From: Parus major
Taxonomy: Eukaryota; Chordata; Aves; Passeriformes; Paridae
Length of the DNA: 64,000 bases
Assembly (NCBI RefSeq): GCF_001522545.3
Contig: NC_031795.1
Location: forward strand, 6,316,172-6,380,171
Direction: 5' to 3'
The notes under the pieces were generated by a model. That model saw only the letters and a program-made list of their open reading frames with translations. It did not search any database and had not been told where the DNA came from. Shown piece by piece: positions 1-11,900 of the stretch (position 1 is the stretch's first letter; each line of letters opens with the position of its first letter). Both the position numbers and the translations under genes were made by a program.

Positions 1-1965
1 GGAAAGCAGAACATTCCTAAGAAAAGCCTGAATCGAACCAAGCACTGATGTGTTGGACATGTCAGTCCTGATAAAATAGAGTGTTTAGATGAAATTGTGT
101 TTCACTGAAAATGGTTTCAACCAGCTGTGATTTGGGAAAAAGTTATTCAGTGATTTGCATAGGTTTCCAAGCACATCTTTAGCACCACTAATATTACAGT
201 AAATACATTTGGTGGTACATCATCGTTCCTTATTTTAATTATTATTGCCAAATTCTTCTAGGGATTCACACACAATAAACTTCTGGAACTAGAGGAAATG
301 CTTCTCATTTTCAGAGTCAACTTTTTAAGTAGTTTAATAGGAAAAACTGGGTCCACTCTGATCACAGTACACGGAAAGGAAATATCAACCAAATGTTTCT
401 TCTAAACAACTGCAAATTATTAATTTTCAGTGACGTCAGGCATGGCCCAACCGCCTCACATCAACGCCAGGAATTGGTGAACTTTGGCATCCCAAAGAGT
501 GGCTGTGGGTGTGCGTGTGCACGTGCTCAGAGCTCGGAGGGGACAGCTTGGGGACACTGTGGTTGTGGCCTGTGTGGCTGTGGCCGGTGACTGTGACTAA
601 CAGTGACAGCGGGGTGGCTGCGGGCAGCAGCACCCTTGCATAAATGCTTCCAAAGTGTTACTTAGCAACAAAATACCAGCTGAAACACAGACAGAAATTA
701 AGAAGGAATGCAAGGGGAAAATCCCTAAATCCCGTTTCCACTTGCATGTGCTGGGTAGGGAGAAGAGCGTGGTCGGGGCTGCCGGGGCTGCGCCGGGAGA
801 GGCCGTCGGACCCCAAAAGCGGCCTCTGAAATTCCTTTGGAAAGATTTGGGAGATTAGACAAATGTTGCTTATAAACATAAACTGTGTAATAAACAAACT
901 TGGTGTAAATAACTAAGTAGAGTTTACTCGCTATTGAGAGCCCAGCGAGCTGTTCTGGTGTGGAAAGCCATTCTGAAATTAAAGGTTTGGTTAAAGAAAA
1001 ATGTACACAAAGCCCTGTACATCCCCCTGCATCCCACCCTCACACACACCCACTCTCCTGCAACCCACACAGACCCCCCCAGCTCCCCAGCATACCAAAC
1101 CCTTGTTAGCAAACTTGTTTATTGCTAACCACAGCCCTTGGAAACTACAAATATTTAATTTCATCTGGCATTGGAACAGATGGGAGGCATCAGGCTCCCA
1201 AAGAGATAAAACAAATCTGTGGAAGGAAGAGGATTGCGAGTTTGGGTGTGGGTTGGAGAGTGTGTGGGAGCCCAGCAACCACATGGGGCTACCCTTGGTG
1301 CTGTCAGGCTCCAGGAGAGCTGCTGCGTCCCAGGGTGTGATGCCTGTATGGGGATTCTGAGGGATGACCAGTCCAGAGTCAGGCAGCTGTCATGGTCCAG
1401 CTCCCTTTTTTGGCCAGGGAAGGTGGAGTGTGTTTATGGGCATGGAAAACATGCCAAGGGCAAATTGTGAAGCAGGATTGCCCGTGTCTCCCTCTGTGCT
1501 AGAGCAACCCCTGGACACGGTGCTGGGCCCTGGCCAAGGGCTTGGCAAGGACACCCCCGTGCAGATGGAGAAGGGGACATTCCACCCAACCACCATGGGC
1601 TGCTGGCTGCACTCCCACTGCTGTTCCTCTGCAGGATTTGCCATGTATGTCTGCTGTGACACCAGTGCTGCTCATGGTCCAGGTTCAGGGAGTGGTGGTG
1701 GAAAAATGGAGCCCCACGTATGTGGATACAGGATATAGGAGAGAGAGAGAGGCTCGTTTAAGCAGGCATCATGCTAAGGTGTGTGGGAGGGGAAATAGCA
1801 TAAATAGGAATGTTTGAAATTATGCCAAGGGAAAGACAGCTGCATGGAGCAGCTCCAGAGCCCACCACGGAACCCTCTGGGGCGCGGGGGTGCTGCTCCT
1901 CCCTTCCGTGCCAGCCTCAGCTGGGCACACCCACAGCAGCCCCCGAGGGCTTCGCTCCCAGAGGG

Positions 1966-2038
1966 TCTCACAGGCTGTGTGGGGGCTCTGAGGTCTCACA
2001 GGCTGTGTGGGGGCTCTGAGGTCTCACAGGCTGTGTGT
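1966..2038. repeat. 28-bp direct tandem repeat, about 2.6 copies
   Basis: Two full 28-base units begin at 1966 and 1994 and a partial third begins at 2022. Each starts TCTCACAGGCTGTGTG and ends CTCTGAGG. The copies are identical, which suggests recent slippage or an unstable minisatellite. It lies in non-coding DNA upstream of WNT2B. Confidence 0.9.
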
Positions 2039-2160
2039 CCATAGCTGAGAGCCCATCCTGTGCTGTGGGTGAGCCACTGCCTGTGCCACCTCTGCTTCTG
2101 CTGCCGCTCAGCTCTTCACCCTTTCAGCCTTGGCACAGTTGCAGGCAAGATACAGAACTG

Positions 2161-2245
2161 TAGAATCACAGAATGGGTTGGAAGGGACCTTAAAGCATCC
2201 AGCTCCAGTCCCTCTGAATTCGTGGGGACAGGGGACAAATTTCCA
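2161..2245 (-). mobile_element. CR1 LINE 3' fragment
   Basis: The plus strand reads AGAATCACAGAATGGGTTGG followed by AAGGGACCTTAAAG, the reverse complement of the conserved CR1 3' end. Only the 3' end is recognisable and the left boundary is approximate. Confidence 0.7.
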
Positions 2246-4859
2246 GGAGCAGAACTTGCCACCTCCAAGGAGAGAGGACGTGCAGCTCCTGGGACACGGA
2301 GATCCCCGGGGTGTTTGCCCCGGCTGTCAGTTTGTTGTTGCAGAGCACTTTGCATGGCAATAAAAGCAGGAGGTCAGTGACCAGGAAGTCTTTATCCTGA
2401 GGCACTCTGCTGCTCTGGCTGTCCAGGCATCCATGCTGTGAAAAATAAGTTTTAAAGTAATGTCAGACTGATGGAGAATGAACCCCGTGGCCTTTGCAGC
2501 AGCCCTGGTGTTCTTGGTTAGGGTGGGTGGAACAGATGGGTTCTCTCAGGCACTCTGCACCGTTACAATAATCCTAACTGTGCTGCTTAGTCCATTTTTC
2601 ATTAGGGTCACTTACACCTATGGGAAATCAGAAAGAAATGCAGCAGGAAAAAATCCTTCTGCTCTTCCAAACTCGTTAACTTTTACCATTACCAAAAGTG
2701 ATTTCAGCGGTGCCATGAGGAGATCTGTGCTGGGCCAGAGCCCATGGAAACAGAGCTTCCTCTTGGAGCAGCTGACACCCAACACACAGGAGGTGCCATG
2801 CAAAAGAGAATCATACATCCAGCTTTATTATCAGAGGCTATCTTACCTCCCACCTCTTAGCAAAGGACTTTGAGATCTGGGGAGAAAAAAACTGGTCCTT
2901 AAGGGTAAAGCGTATTTTTAATGAACAATTCTTTTATATTCATCCACCACCAGCAATGTCCCTGAGGAACAGCTTTTACCCAGCACTGGCCAAAGTTTTC
3001 AGACCTCAATTTTCAGGTTACTGTCATGTGAGATGCCAGCAGGAAAGCCTCCCACATCTGCCCAGGGGACAGCAGACCACAGCACCCACCTGCTCCTTCT
3101 CCCCAGGACCACAGTGTTTCAGCCCTCACAGAAACTACATCCCAGTGACTACACGGGGTGCAGGAAAACCAGAGAGGGGACTCTGACCAGGATCTGAAGG
3201 CAGACAGCTTTAAAAGAGGGATGCACAAGGAAAAGAAAGATAATGGTGCAGAAAATGAAAAATAGGTCCCTTGAGTGGCACTGGTAGTGGCTCAGCATTA
3301 TGATATTAAAAATTATTGAAGTGAGACTAAGGTTCTCAACATGCAGAGTAGTGGCTCTAAGTGAGGAAATTAGGACTATTAATCACTCAAAGGCGTTAAC
3401 AATTCCAGCAGGCCAGGATGGCCCTGTTCCCAGTGGGGCTTAATAAAATACTCAGGCTTTGTAACACTAAAATAATGTCTCAGATGTGTATAGCACCTTG
3501 CAACCCAAAGTGCTTGGCAGTTGGCTGTAAATTGTCTGCCACAGCAGGGAGAGCAGGGGAGGGAAGGTGCAGCATCCTTGGGAAGAATGCAAAGAACTCG
3601 AGGAGGTGAAATGCTGCCAGGCATGGTGGAATTTGCTCTTTAGCAGGCAAAGAGGCAGGGATGTTGGATTTGATCCGACCTGCACAAGCTGTCTCCAGTA
3701 GCTGCCCATGGCTTACCAGCCTCCCTCCAAAATACAGATTTCATGAGGACTCAGTGGATGGGGAGAGAGCAGAAGCCAGGATAGTTTGGATCTCAGTCTG
3801 ATCCTTCAGGACTGTCAGAGGACAGAGCAATGGGGAACGGAATCACTCTTCCTGGGGATGGACTCCAGCAGCCTCTGATGCCACCAAGAAGCCAGACCAT
3901 GTTCTCTGCTCAGCCTCAGAGCTCTTTTCAGACCTCAGAAGCAGAGACTGCCCAGAGCTCTGGGAGGAGCTGACACGGCTGAGGATTCCAGGTTGTCTTA
4001 CCCCAGCTGAGCACACCTTGCACTTGGCAGGGAGCAGCTGTGCCAGGAAGGACAAAGTCTCCATCTGAAAAGCATTCCCTGGGATGTCAGAGCCCAGCCT
4101 GCTGCCGTTGTGGAGACCCTTTGATGGAGGGAGCATCCCTCCACCTCAAAGCCATCGTGCTGAAGGGCTTCACGGTGCTGTGTCTGGCCAGAGCTTCTCC
4201 TGGCCCTGGGCTCCGTGTCCACCCATGCTCCTCTTCCCACCCAGCTCTGCCACCAAACAAGGAGATGAAAACTACTGGCAAAGTTTTGGGATGCTCGAGT
4301 TTTCACCCACAAACTCTCTCTCCATGAATGAGTGGCATTAACGAGTGAGGGAGCCTCATGCACTGGTTCTCTGTGTGTCAAGGACCAGCTGTGGGCTCCG
4401 TGAGCTTCCTCACACCTGGATCCTGAGCATCACCTGAGCTGCTTGCACAGACATCCTTCTCCCAGATAAAGCTGTGTCAGTGATTTTAGTTAAGTTTTTA
4501 TTAATCAGATTTAAATCTGCGCCTTTAATGCAACCCACAATGGGAATTTATAACGTTTCAAGCAGATGTTTTAATTCAGAGCACTTGAATGTTGATTTGT
4601 CTGAGAATGGCAAATCCAAAGATTTCCCTTTTAAGATCAAGTCATGTTCAAATAGGTTTTCCAATGCCTTATGTAATGGTGAAAAATCAAGTCTTAGCTA
4701 AAGCAGCATAAATTTAATTGGAAACTAAATTAGGGCACTCATTTTGCAGGAACACCTTGGTATTATGGAAGAGCAACGGGACAGTTTCTGATTCCACGTA
4801 GTTTTACCATTTCCCATTACATTAATTTCTTTCTTCAAGTCCTCATTTTCCAAGAGGCA

Positions 4860-5640
4860 TTTCCCTGCGAGCACGGGCAGGGAGGAGCGGCCGTGGAAAG
4901 CTCCGAGCTGTGCAGGCTGTGCCCTGGGCAGGAGCCGGGGCGAGCTCTGGGGGAGGCTCAGGAGCCGGAGCCATCCAGCACAGAGCCGCGGGACGGGGAC
5001 CAGCCCGCACGCTACCAAGTAAATAGATGCGTCTGCCTCTGATTTGCATGTTTATCTTAGAAGCAATTTAGGTTTCTCCTTGTTTACAAGAGCCGAAGTC
5101 AGCAGACTCTCCGCAAGAAGAACAGCTTGGAAGGCGGCGCATGACGGCCGTGTCCTGCTCCCCGGGCCCCGGGACGAGCTCCCGCAGCCCCCGGAGCATC
5201 CCCGCGGCTCGCAGGGACCAGGGGGGTGGCAGGGAGACAGCAGCGCTCCAAAGCCCTGGAAGGTGGGGTGTCCATCCCCCGCCTCTGCTGGGGGAAGCGA
5301 GGAGGGAGGGCAGGAGCAGCGGCTCGGCCCCGCAGCCCGGTCTAGCCCGGCCCAGCCCAGCCNNNNNNNNNNNNNNNNNNNNNNNNNNNNNNNNNNNNNN
5401 NNNNNNNNNNNNNNNNNNNNNNNNNNNNNNNNNNNNNNNNNNNNNNNNNNNNNNNNNNNNNNNNNNNNNNNNNNNNNNNNNNNNNNNNNNNNNNNNNNNN
5501 NCCCAGCCCAGCCCAGCCCAGGCTGGCCACAGGGACCGTGCCAGCCCTCGCCCGGCTGGGCAAACGGCTCCGCAGCCGGCAAAGGGCGATGCCGGGGCTT
5601 TGGGCACCCTGAGGAGGCAGCGGCGAACGGAATCGCGTTG
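4860..5640. promoter_or_regulatory. CpG-rich block, candidate WNT2B promoter and first-exon region
   Basis: Composition changes sharply here from AT-rich to GC- and CpG-rich sequence, then returns to ordinary DNA after about 5640. It is the only such block upstream of WNT2B exon 2 in the window, on the correct side and about 3.3 kb away, so it is the best place for the promoter and first exon. I could not find a signal-peptide exon ending in the required phase (two bases left over) in the visible sequence. The assembly gap at 5363-5501 may hide it. The promoter role is inferred from composition. Confidence 0.4.
5363..5501. other. Assembly gap (run of N) inside a CCCAG repeat
   Basis: 139 N are flanked on the left by CCCGGCCCAGCCCAGCC and on the right by CCCAGCCCAGCCCAGCCCAGG. 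The gap therefore lies in a GC-rich pentanucleotide tandem array, and its real length is unknown. Open frames running across it are artefacts. Confidence 0.98.
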
Positions 5641-8600
5641 GACAGAGCGTGGGATCCTTATCCCCACGTGCACTCAATTATCCACTTCCTTCTTCCCTTC
5701 CTCCAGCTCCCCCTCACCGCAGGCTGCCCAGCTCCTGCTCCTGCCTCTCTCCTCCCAACCCTGAAGTCCAGGCCTGAGCAGCCTCCAGCACCAGCAGTTG
5801 TCTCTCACAGACTTTTCCGAACTCAGGGCTTGGGTTGTGTGGGGCTTTTTTCAGCTGGAAAATTCAGATTTCCCCAGAGAACAACTCTGCAGAAGTGTGC
5901 CACTTCCAGCACAGCTTCATTTGTTCAAAAACAAAGTTCTGATAAGGCAGCTGGGGACTTCTCAGAACATCCATTGTCTTTCCCATTGCAGTGTTTTTAA
6001 AATGTCACGGATTTTGAGAAATAAAATTGGAAGGGATGCTTTCATCTATCCAAAACAAATGTTTGGGTTTTTTCCCTCCCAAAACTCTGCTTGGCAGAAT
6101 TTTTTGATGTTCCTTGTCTTGCTGCATTTCAGAGTAACTGAACCCAACTGGAGCATTTCTCAGCAAGTGGAAGCTTTCATCCTTGCCGAGATAACCACAG
6201 CCTTTCCAGGACATGGGAGGAATTTTCCTTTAGTTGTGTGTTAGATTTCAGTACATAAACTCTGAAGGAATCCTGTAGGCACTGCTGTAAATCCACTGCC
6301 ACTGACCCTGGCAGTTCTGGGGTGCACATGGCGAGGTGCTGCTGCAGCAGTTGGTGCCCTTTGCACTACTCTCCTTCCACTTTCTCTGCTGATAATGTTT
6401 GTTCTGATCTGGGTATTTGGCAGGAGAATTAAGGAGCAGTAATTAGTTTCCAGTGTGAAAAAGGGAGTGCCTAGTGTTTATCTTGTCTGGAGGGTTTTCC
6501 TTGATCTCTGTCTCCCAGGGGATGCTGTTAGTGCTTTATCCATCACTCTCCAGTCCGGGAGCAGCTGCTGTGACTGGAGACCAGCGCCCCAGCTCAGCAG
6601 TGCTGGTGCAAGGCAGGGGATGGGGTCCCCACAAGGCCCCTGGTGAGGTGGCCCATCACAGAACATTTTAGCTTTTCCAGTTTCCCCAGCAACACTATTC
6701 TCCAGCAAAGAGAAGCTTTGGCTACTGGACCTCCATCCTGCAACCTGCTCCCTCCCAGCACCTCATCTCTGCTCCTGCCACCCCAGGCAGGGGTAAACCA
6801 GCCATCCCCATCCTTGCTGGGCAGAATGAATTTCGGGCTGGGGACCTGACCATGCTTCCCCCTAGGAATCCTGCAGTTCCACTCGATGCCACCGTGCCAT
6901 CATCCACTGCTGGGATGCTCCTCTGCCGTGCCCTGCCCTCCGCAGGAAGGAATGGGCTGCTCTCACAGTCTGGCAGGAGCGAGGCAGTGAAACACCCACA
7001 GTCGGCAGTGCTTGAGGAGCTCCTGTCGGCTTTTCTTTCCCTAACAGCTTCTGCTACTTCCCTGTTCCTCTGCTTCAGGATGAAAGGCTGGTGAGCATGC
7101 CTGTGATAACAATGCTCGCTGCCCCTTGGAGTCTGGTCTTGCAAAGCCATGGGGAGCTGGGTTTATTATCCTCAGCTCCAGCCCGAGATGACCTTGTGCT
7201 TCTGCCAGCATTTAAACAAAATATTTTAAAAGAGGGAACAGATCCCATTGCTTTCTGTGCTTGCAGGGCTTTCCTGAGCCTGGGAGCTCTCTCTGGGGTG
7301 GATAGAACTAAGAGAACATGTCAAGAGAGAGACAATGAAATATTGTCCAAGCTTATTGCTTTTTATTATTATTGAAGGAAGGTTTTTGCTTCCAGTCTGG
7401 GGGTTAGAAAAAATCTGAATATCACCCAAACCTCATCCCTTCCAGCCAGAATCCCAGCTCCGTGCTCTGCGGCAAAAATCATCCTCAAGCACAAGCAGCC
7501 AGAGGGGTGAGCGGGTGGTGCAGGCTGACTGGGATGGAAAATTCCATGTCGCTGCCATTGTCCGGGCTGGTGTGAGAGTGCGGGGCAGAGCTCAGGTCCC
7601 TCCCCCGTGGCTGTGGAAAGCTGCCCATGGGGCTCAGCCAGGCTCTGGCTGCTCTTTGTGCCGTGTCTTTGCTCCGAGTCCCCGCTCGCTCCCCGCTGCT
7701 GCAGGAGGGGACCGCGGTACAGAGACACGAGATGGGAACACAGCAAAGCTCTGCCAGTTCCGAGCTTCAGGGCACCAGAGGAAATGTGCAGGAGATGCTC
7801 AGGGAGGAATCGACAGCTGGGGATAGCAGTGTGAGTAAGGAGGGCAGCACCAAGAGATGAAGGCTGCTCGTCTTCCTCACAGGTGTGTGTGCCATGGACA
7901 TTCCCGACAAAAGCCGGCAGGAGACAGGGCAGAGCCTGCATCAGCCGTGCTGGGCTCAGCTGGGCTCCATCCTGCTGTGCTCAGCAGGGCTGAGCGACAG
8001 CGCGGGGATGTTGGGGAGAGGGTGGGAGGGAGGTTTTGCACATCAGCAAGTTTCTCTGCTGCTGCCCCAGGAGTTGACACAGCCCAGGCTTATGGGAGAC
8101 ATCCCGTGACTCACAGCACCCAGAGCTGACTGTCTGCGGGGGGAGATGAGCTCCACAGACTCCCTGCTTCTTCCTGCGGGGATGCACACACTGAGAAAGG
8201 CTCTGCTTGCTCCTGGCTGCTGCAGTTTGGGATTGGTTTATTAAACAAAAAGTCTGGGATGGCTCAGCTGTGCCCTGTCCCTGTGTCCTGCCTGTCTGAA
8301 CCACAGCCCCAGGCAGGTCTTGGCATGTGCTTCACAGCTCGCCCATGCCAATGGGATGCTGCAAGGGGGCACAGTGCTGTGTGGAGACACTCTGGGAGGA
8401 GCCTGGAGCAGCTCTGACACAGCTAGGAAGGAAAGAGGGAAAGCTAGACTTCAATATAAGGCCCATAAAGTAGGGTGAGGAGCTGGTGTCACTTGGTTTG
8501 GTCAGCTGGAGGAGGCTGAGGTCAGACCTCATTGGGGTCTGCAGCTTCCTCCTGAGGGGTACGGGAGGGGCAGCTCTGATCTCTCCTCTCTGTGACCAGG

Positions 8601-8915
8601 GACAGGACCCAAGGCAATGCCTGGAGCTCTGTCAGAGGAGGTTTAGGCTGGATATTAGGAAATAGTTCTTCTCCCAGGAGGTGGTTGGGCATTGAACAAG
8701 CTCCCCAGTGCACTGGTCATGGCCCCAAGGCTGCCAGAACTCAAGAAGTATTTGGACTATACTCTCAGTCACAGGGTGGGATTTTGGGGATGTTCTGTGC
8801 AGGGCCAGGAGTTGGACTCAATGATCCTTGTGGGTCCCCTCCCACTCAGGATATTCAGTGATTCTGAGTCCCCTCTGCAGGCAGGGCAGTGATGTGGCAC
8901 CATTCTCTCCCACAG
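5641..8915. other. Non-coding region, probable WNT2B intron 1
   Basis: No supported exon. If the promoter lies in the CpG-rich block this is intron 1. It contains one large CR1 fragment (8500-8866) right beside exon 2. A frame at 6852-7092 ends in a hydrophobic stretch, and a GTGAGC donor at 7093 is in a phase compatible with exon 2. It resembles no Wnt leader I know and is treated only as a weak candidate. Confidence 0.4.
8500..8866 (+). mobile_element. CR1 LINE fragment ending 49 bp before WNT2B exon 2
   Basis: The sequence follows the CR1 3' region in order: the GAGGTTTAGGCTGGATATTAG-like segment (near 8639), the GGGCATTGAACAAGCT segment, the GGGCCAGGAGTTGGACTC segment near 8810, and a tail ending ATATTCAGTGATTCTG. 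The 5' boundary is approximate. The element occupies the space immediately before the exon 2 branch point and polypyrimidine region. Confidence 0.85.
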
Positions 8916-11900
8916 GTACATCGGGGCACTGGGAGCGAGGGTGATCTGTGATAACATCCCCGGGCTGGTGAACAAGCAGCGACAGCTCTGCCAGAGGTAC
9001 CCTGACATCATGCAGTCAGTTGGGGAGGGAGCCAAGGAGTGGATCCGGGAGTGCCAGCACCAATTCCGGCACCACCGCTGGAACTGCAGCACCCTGGACC
9101 GGGACCACACTGTCTTCGGCCGGGTCATGCTGCGAAGTAGGTTCTGCCCTGTCCCTTTCCCACCACCGTGTGCCTTCTCTTCCTGGGAGAGTCTCTCCTC
9201 CCGCTGGGCTGCCGTGCCTGGTGGCTTGGATTACTCCCTGAGGAGAGCTTTGCTTTTCCTTGTAAATTAATCAAGTAGTAATGGGAGCAGAGCGCTGCAT
9301 TTGGAATAGCTGCACCAGATGAAATGGAGCAGGGGGAGCACTGGGGGAGAAGGGCAAAGGAGGAGACACCTCCGGAGAACAGGCTCATATGTAAACAGTA
9401 ATGGGATATATAAATATTTGGAGAGAGGGGTTGGCCAGGACTCAGCAATTCACGTGGGAACTGGCTGTTCCCTCACATGGCAAGGGAGGCAAGGCACAGA
9501 TGCAGCTCCAATCCTTGCTCCAGGCTCCGAGGTGGAGGAGGACCCAAGGGGCAGGTGCCAGCCCTGCACAGAGGACTGGGCATGGCCCCTGCCCGGGAGA
9601 GACCTTCCCACTCCAGGTGAGGGATGGATACAGCTCAAGCAGGAATGCACCCAAGAAATGTAGCCAGTGAACAAAGAGGAAAGGCACGATGGGGACAGGG
9701 ATGGGGCGGCTCCAGAGCAGGAGCAGCATCTCCAGCTGCCCTGGGAGTGTTTGGGGAGCAAACAGGCCCTGGGAGCGGGCTCAAGCCCCGGCACAGGCAG
9801 CAGCACTGCAGGACAGATGCTGCTGCATCCCATGGCGTGCTGGGAGCATCCAGCCATGTGGCCTCCAAATCAAAAGCGGCTGGAAGAGTCTTTCCACTCG
9901 CAGCTCGTATGGAGGACACGTGAGCACCACAGGAGGAGCCGGTGAGTGGGGGGCTTGCTCCTAGCTGGCAGGGGGATGGGGCAGCTACCTGTGGGGTGGA
10001 CAAGCAGCAGAGCCACGAGCCAGATGCCCAACCGGACTGGAGGGAAGGGGACTGGAATGCTGAATGTAGCATTCACCCTGCCATGCTGCAGCCTGCCTGC
10101 TCAGCCTCTCTGTTCCCATCACGGCACCTTTTCTCCTGCTCCCATCCTCTCCTGGCAAAGAACGGGGAATGATGAAAGCTCCTCGCCACAGCCCCATCCT
10201 GCGAGGCCCAAAGAGAGCTCTGCTGCCTTTGAAGTTGCTTTCAAAGGCTCTTGAAATGAAGACTAACATGGTTTTGATTTGCAGCTTCTTTTACAACATT
10301 ATAAAAACAGCTGCGAACTTGAACCAGAGACATAAAATAGCAGGCGGCAAGCTGTGCTGTGTGGGGAGAGGAGAGCCTGGCCAGAGCTGGCACTGCCTCC
10401 ACGCTCCTCACAGCGCCAGGAGGGAGCACAGGGAGCGGCCCTGGGGAAGGATGCTGCCTGCTCTCAGCACCCGTGGCCATGACATTGCAATTAGTGTGAA
10501 GGGCTCCCAGGAAGCCGAGGCTGGACGCTGTGGTCAGCAGCGCTTGGATTGCCCCCATACAGGACGCTCTCGCTCCCCACGCCCCGGATCTTCACGGGCT
10601 GCAGGCACTGGGCACAGCCTGGCACACTGACACCCTATCCCTGTTTCTCTCCCCGTGGCAGGCAGCAGGGAGGCCGCCTTCGTCTACGCCATCTCCTCGG
10701 CCGGGGTGGTCTATGCCATCACACGGGCGTGCAGCCAGGGGGACCTCAAGGTGTGCAGCTGTGACCCGCTCAAGAGGGGCCGCTCCAAGGATGAGCGCGG
10801 GGAGTTCGACTGGGGCGGCTGCAGCGACAACATCAACTACGGGATCCGCTTTGCCAAAGCCTTTGTGGATGCCAAGGAAAAAAAAGTGAAGGATGCTCGG
10901 GCGCTGATGAACCTGCACAACAACCGCTGCGGGAGGATGGTGAGTGCAGCCCCGCCGCAGCGCCCAGCGCTCGCCCCTCCCACGGAGACCCTCCCGGGGG
11001 GACTGGGCAGCTGGAACAGCCTGGCCAGAGAAACGGGGCATCTTTGGAGGGCAGTTCTTGCTGTGGATAAGGCTGGATGCTGCCCCGCCTTGCCAGTGCT
11101 CGCTTTGCCCTGGGGAATGGCCCCACAGGGATGGCAGGACCTCGCCTTTGCCTCCTGTGCCCTTGCTGATGCTGGCACCAGTGACCTCCGTACACAGTCC
11201 CACCTCCCCTTAGGAGCCCCATCCCACACAGCCAAGGGCTGATGAGCTGCACCAGGAGTGAGCAGACACTGGTGATCACCTCTGGTCCTTACCCATCCCT
11301 CTCCCCACAGGCTGTGAAGCGCTTCCTGAAGCTGGAGTGCAAATGCCACGGGGTCAGCGGCTCCTGCACACTAAGGACTTGTTGGCTGGCAATGTCAGAT
11401 TTTCGAAAAACAGGGGATTACCTAAGGAGGAAATACAACGGGGCCATCCAGGTGACAATGAATCAGGATGGCACTGGCTTCACAGTGGCCAACAAGAACT
11501 TCAGGAAGCCCACAAAAACAGATCTGGTGTATTTTGAGAACTCACCTGACTACTGCGTGATGGACAAGTCAGCAGGTAAAACCCAGAGCTCCGGTCATCA
11601 CCCAAAAGCATCCCTTCCTCCCTTCCCAACAGGCCAGCAGCTCCCAGCTAGTCCAGCCTGGGGGCTCAGCTCCCCCACTCAACCCCAGTCTTTGGAGAGG
11701 AGTTACCCAGACCCAGAGTCCCCACAGCACCCCACACCTGCACAGGCAGGACTGCGTTTGTCCAAAATCTCCAGGCTTTACCCCAAGGCCCCAAACCTCT
11801 CAGGTTCTGGTCATCACAGAAGTGGAGTGTATCCTCAGAGCCCATCTCCTGCAGAGCAAAGCTCCCCTGAACAGGCAACAAAGCTGTTCTGTGCACAGGC

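Larger units (their letters stand above)
1..4859. other. Non-coding region upstream of WNT2B exon 2 (5' flank or intron 1)
   Basis: I see no exon here that I can support. The first 430 bases are AT-rich. The rest is mixed, with short CA-rich tracts near 1030-1080, a 28-base direct repeat (1966-2038) and a CR1 tail (2161-2245). An AT-rich block at about 4480-4850 is rich in TAAT cores and sits just before the CpG-rich block, so it could be a conserved regulatory element; that is inference from composition and position. All open frames here are short and unlike any protein I recognise. Confidence 0.5.

Noticed and set aside
5044..6000. 318-codon open frame spanning the N gap
   Set aside because: Its length depends on the gap being read as codons. 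The visible parts are GC-rich low-complexity sequence with no Wnt leader or other domain.
7369..7941. 190-codon minus-strand frame upstream of WNT2B
   Set aside because: No recognisable domain, no flanking exons in phase, and ordinary composition for stop-poor GC-rich DNA.
10655..11242. 195-codon frame over WNT2B exon 3
   Set aside because: The true exon ends at 10939 before GTGAGT; the remainder is intron 3.
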